8,107 nucleotides of DNA, taken from positions 1 through 8,107 of the forward strand of contig WFTX01000278.1 of the NCBI GenBank assembly GCA_015485235.1, read 5' to 3'. The position numbers and the translations under genes were made by a program. Under the pieces are notes generated by a model that worked only from the letters and a program-made list of their open reading frames with translations, searched no databases and was not told where the DNA came from. Each line of letters starts with the position of its first letter. The stretch's first letter is position 1. Source of the stretch: Nitrospirota bacterium. Lineage in GTDB: Bacteria; Nitrospirota; Thermodesulfovibrionia; Thermodesulfovibrionales; JdFR-85. Below are positions 5,970-8,107 of this stretch, one piece after another.

Positions 5970-6713
5970 TTGAATATACTCCAGTTGAGAGACGTCTGTT
6001 TCAGCTATGACGGCAGTCCCTTTGTGGAGGGCTTGAACCTCTGTATAGGAGAAGGCCTGTTCTGTGGATTGATAGGACCTAACGGATCAGGGAAGTCCAC
6101 GATCATGAAGATCACCTCGGGAATACTCACCCCTGACTCGGGTGATGTTCTCCTATGGGGAAAGGATATACACTCATACAGCGGAAGTGACAGGGCCAAA
6201 CTGATCAGCTATCTTCCGCAGTTGCTTGATCTCAAACTGCCTTTCACGGTCAGGGAACTGGTCTCGATGGGGGCCTATCCCTACAAGATCCCGCCCGAGA
6301 TTACCGTGGCCGAGGCGGTGGAGATGGTTGGACTCCAGAATGAGATTGAATCTCCCATATCAGAACTGAGCGGTGGTGAAAGGAGGAGGGCCTTCATCGC
6401 CATGACCCTCCTGCAGGGTGCCGGTCTTATACTCCTTGATGAACCCCTTGCGAACCTTGATATCAGGTTCCAGATAGAACTGATAAGACTTCTCAAGGAT
6501 CTGAGGGAGAAGAAGGGGATATCGGTCCTGATGGCCCTTCATGACATAAATCTCATATACCACTTTGATTATCTCTTTGTGGTGAAGGAGGGCCGTCTTG
6601 TCTGCGAAGGCGATCCCCTGGAGATAATCACGGAAGGGCTTCTCAGTGATGTATACGGCGTGGAGCTCAAGGTGTATCCCCAGGAAGACGGGACCATGCT
6701 GTTCCGGGTTTGA
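5970..6713 (+). CDS. btuD: Cobalamin ABC transporter ATPase BtuD
   Basis: Cytoplasmic ATPase that powers BtuC. All nucleotide-binding elements are intact (numbering from the chosen start): Walker A GPNGSGKST (36-44), Q-loop Gln84 in LPQLLDL, signature LSGGERRR (133-140), Walker B LILLDEP (153-159), D-loop ANLD and switch His191 (ALHDINL). At 247 residues it matches E. coli BtuD (249). Start choice: TTG at 5970 has a strong GGGAGG (5956-5961) at 8 nt, clears the btuC stop by 4 nt, and begins MNILQLRDVCFSY as the family usually does. In-frame ATG at 5949 would add seven residues, overlap btuC by 17 nt and has a poor ribosome site, but cannot be excluded. The position right after btuC and the shared orientation show a single transport operon. 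Confidence 0.9.
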   Translation: MNILQLRDVCFSYDGSPFVEGLNLCIGEGLFCGLIGPNGSGKSTIMKITSGILTPDSGDVLLWGKDIHSYSGSDRAKLISYLPQLLDLKLPFTVRELVSMGAYPYKIPPEITVAEAVEMVGLQNEIESPISELSGGERRRAFIAMTLLQGAGLILLDEPLANLDIRFQIELIRLLKDLREKKGISVLMALHDINLIYHFDYLFVVKEGRLVCEGDPLEIITEGLLSDVYGVELKVYPQEDGTMLFRV

Positions 6714-6725
6714 GGCCTGAAAAAC

Positions 6726-6746
6726 AGCGTGTAGCGTGTAGCGGGC
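6726..6746 (+). repeat. Intergenic heptamer tandem repeat between btuD and tonB
   Basis: Two exact AGCGTGT units (6726-6732, 6733-6739) are followed by a degenerate third, AGCGGGC (6740-6746). The rest of the 105-nt gap (6747-6805) is a purine-rich string of loosely repeated GGCTG, GGTTAAG and GGTTGAG words. The period of 7 matches the heptads in the riboswitch arm at 1937-2017, though the unit differs. There is no terminator-like hairpin here and no clear promoter, so tonB probably remains part of the btu transcript. Confidence 0.65.
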
Positions 6747-6818
6747 AGGGTAGTAAAAGACAGGCTGAGGCTGGGGTTAAGGGTAAGAGAGGTTAAGGTT
6801 GAGCACAGGAACCAGGAT

Positions 6819-7604
6819 ATGTATACTCGCCAGGACATAACGGGACTTGCTGTTTCAGCAGTGATCCATGCCTTGATACTGCTGCTGCCTCTGTCCTTGC
6901 CCGGGGCGAGGACGACCTTTACACCTGCAGGTCCTGTAAAGGTGAGGATTTTCAGCCCTGTTCCCAGGTCTTCTCATCCTCTCCCGCAGGAAAGGACCCA
7001 GGTCCCGGAGAAGAAGGTCCTCCCGGCACAGGAGAGAAAGAGGAGATTATTGCCGGAGAAGGCGGTCCAGGAAAAAAAAGAGGAAAATGTTCAGGAGAGC
7101 CCCCTTCCCGGGGAGGTCCTTTCACCCCTGAATGTTACTGGTCAGGTCAGCATAGAGGCCAGTCCGGATCGTCCCGAGATGGCAGAGCCTCTTGAGGTGC
7201 CTGAAACAGAGACAGAGAACACCCCCCTTGAAGATAGCAGGCAGTCAGAGGATACTGTCACATCTGAAGATGCCAGCACTGTCAAGGTGGGCTCTCCTCC
7301 AGGAGTCACAGGCCCCTACAGGGGGGAATTCGGCGGGCCGTCAGGCCCGAAGTTTCTCAGGCAGGTGCTGCCTGAATATCCTCCCCTTGCAAGGAGACAC
7401 GGGAAGGAAGGCGTGGTGCTTCTTAAACTCTTCATTGACAGAAATGGTATATTGAAAAATGCTGAAGTAGTTGAATCCGCCGGGTTCGGTTTTGATGAGG
7501 CTGCCCTGAGGGCGGTGAGGAAGTCGGAGTATCTGCCTGCCATGGTTGGTGGCGAGGCAGTTGAATCCGAGGCGCTTCTGAGGGTGAGGTTCAGGCTTAA
7601 ATGA
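6819..7604 (+). CDS. tonB: TonB energy-transducing protein
   Basis: Periplasm-spanning protein that couples the inner-membrane proton gradient, through ExbB/ExbD, to outer-membrane receptors such as BtuB by gripping their TonB box. It has 261 residues. One N-terminal membrane anchor (about 8-28) carries the SxxxH signature (Ser13, His17) seen in TonB. A long linker (about 35-180) is rich in Pro, Glu and Lys, with strings such as QERKRRLLPE and KAVQEKKEEN, and should span the periplasm. The globular C-terminal domain is at about 183-261: LPEYPPLARRHGKEGVVLLKL, then DRNGILKNAEVVESAG, FDEAALRAVRKSEYLPA and the final strand LLRVRFRLK. The ATG has AGGA at 6807-6810, 8 nt upstream. It sits 105 nt after btuD and 10 nt before exbB, so it is probably dedicated to this receptor. 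Confidence 0.93.
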   Translation: MYTRQDITGLAVSAVIHALILLLPLSLPGARTTFTPAGPVKVRIFSPVPRSSHPLPQERTQVPEKKVLPAQERKRRLLPEKAVQEKKEENVQESPLPGEVLSPLNVTGQVSIEASPDRPEMAEPLEVPETETENTPLEDSRQSEDTVTSEDASTVKVGSPPGVTGPYRGEFGGPSGPKFLRQVLPEYPPLARRHGKEGVVLLKLFIDRNGILKNAEVVESAGFGFDEAALRAVRKSEYLPAMVGGEAVESEALLRVRFRLK

Positions 7605-7614
7605 AGGAGGAAGA

Positions 7615-8107
7615 ATGATTCAGATATTCATCAAGGGCGGGGTCCTGATGTATCCTATCCTGCTCTGCTCGGTAATTGGCGTAGCTATTATAGCAAGCAA
7701 GATGATTGGTTACCGGAAGGTGCTGAGTGCGCTGGAGAGGCCTCCTGGTGAGGTGATCAAGGCGCCTCCCGGGATACTTGAAAGACTGGTTGCTGCAGTC
7801 GAGAGAGGTGCCGATGAACAGGAGCTTTCCGTTGTAGGAACTGCGATAGTGAGAGAAGTGGAAAAGGGATTGAGCTGGCTTGGGCTGATTGCGATGATCA
7901 CTCCCCTGCTGGGCCTTACCGGTACAGTGCTGGGGATGATAAAGGCCTTCATGGTCCTTTCCAGAGACCCCGTGGTGAACCCGATGATGCTTGCCGGAGG
8001 GATCTGGGAGGCCCTCATAACCACTGCAGCGGGGCTCCTTGTGGCTATTCCGGTGCACCTGGGGCATCACTATCTTGAGAAGCAGGCTGACGAGATAGCC
8101 TTTCTTC
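7615..8107 (+). CDS. exbB: ExbB/TolQ-family proton channel protein (3' end outside window)
   Basis: Inner-membrane subunit that, with ExbD, forms the proton-driven motor energising TonB. The frame is open from ATG 7615 to the window edge, giving 164 residues of a normally 200-plus-residue protein. Visible parts are a first membrane helix (about 10-30), a cytoplasmic segment (about 35-85), a second helix with the family motif ITPLLGLTGTVLGMIKAF (95-112), and a third with GGIWEALITTAAGLLVAIP (128-146). The N-terminus is short, with no long periplasmic extension as in some ExbB proteins. The start has an excellent AAGGAGG (7604-7610) at 4 nt, overlapping the tonB stop, so translation is likely coupled. 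TolQ is a close relative, but the tonB neighbour favours ExbB; exbD would be expected next. Confidence 0.9.
   Translation, partial: MIQIFIKGGVLMYPILLCSVIGVAIIASKMIGYRKVLSALERPPGEVIKAPPGILERLVAAVERGADEQELSVVGTAIVREVEKGLSWLGLIAMITPLLGLTGTVLGMIKAFMVLSRDPVVNPMMLAGGIWEALITTAAGLLVAIPVHLGHHYLEKQADEIAFL

Overview
The window looks like ordinary chromosome from a diderm, B12-importing bacterium. It has an outer-membrane receptor, a TonB/ExbB pair and a cobalamin riboswitch. Base composition is moderately GC-rich, AGG and ATA codons are frequent, and short heptamer repeats sit between genes. This recalls Nitrospirota or former Deltaproteobacteria, but that is an impression and not a placement.

Layout, all on the + strand. 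(1) 1-97: leader with an extended -10 promoter. (2) 98-1540: rtcB, the GTP/Mn-dependent RNA ligase, interrupted at codon 98 by an in-frame TGA at the exact position of the universally used metal-binding cysteine (Cys98 of Pyrococcus RtcB). The frame continues intact for 382 more sense codons with the other ligand residues in place. A SECIS-like hairpin lies 11 nt after the TGA. I read this as a selenocysteine-containing RtcB. (3) 1597-1672: tRNA-Val(UAC). (4) about 1755-2073: a cobalamin riboswitch with two unusually elaborate peripheral arms and a ribosome-binding-site-sequestering hairpin. (5) 2076 to the window end: a B12 uptake operon, btuB-btuF-btuC-btuD-tonB-exbB, with exbB cut by the window edge.

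How the parts work together: the riboswitch senses cobalamin and should shut off translation of the outer-membrane receptor BtuB when B12 is plentiful. BtuB takes cobalamin across the outer membrane using energy delivered by the TonB/ExbB complex encoded in the same operon. BtuF binds it in the periplasm, and BtuCD imports it through the inner membrane. A dedicated TonB next to the ABC transporter suggests a self-contained uptake unit.

The item most worth checking is the rtcB TGA. Every other TGA at a gene end here (rtcB itself, btuF, btuC, btuD, tonB) behaves as a normal stop, so genome-wide recoding does not explain it.
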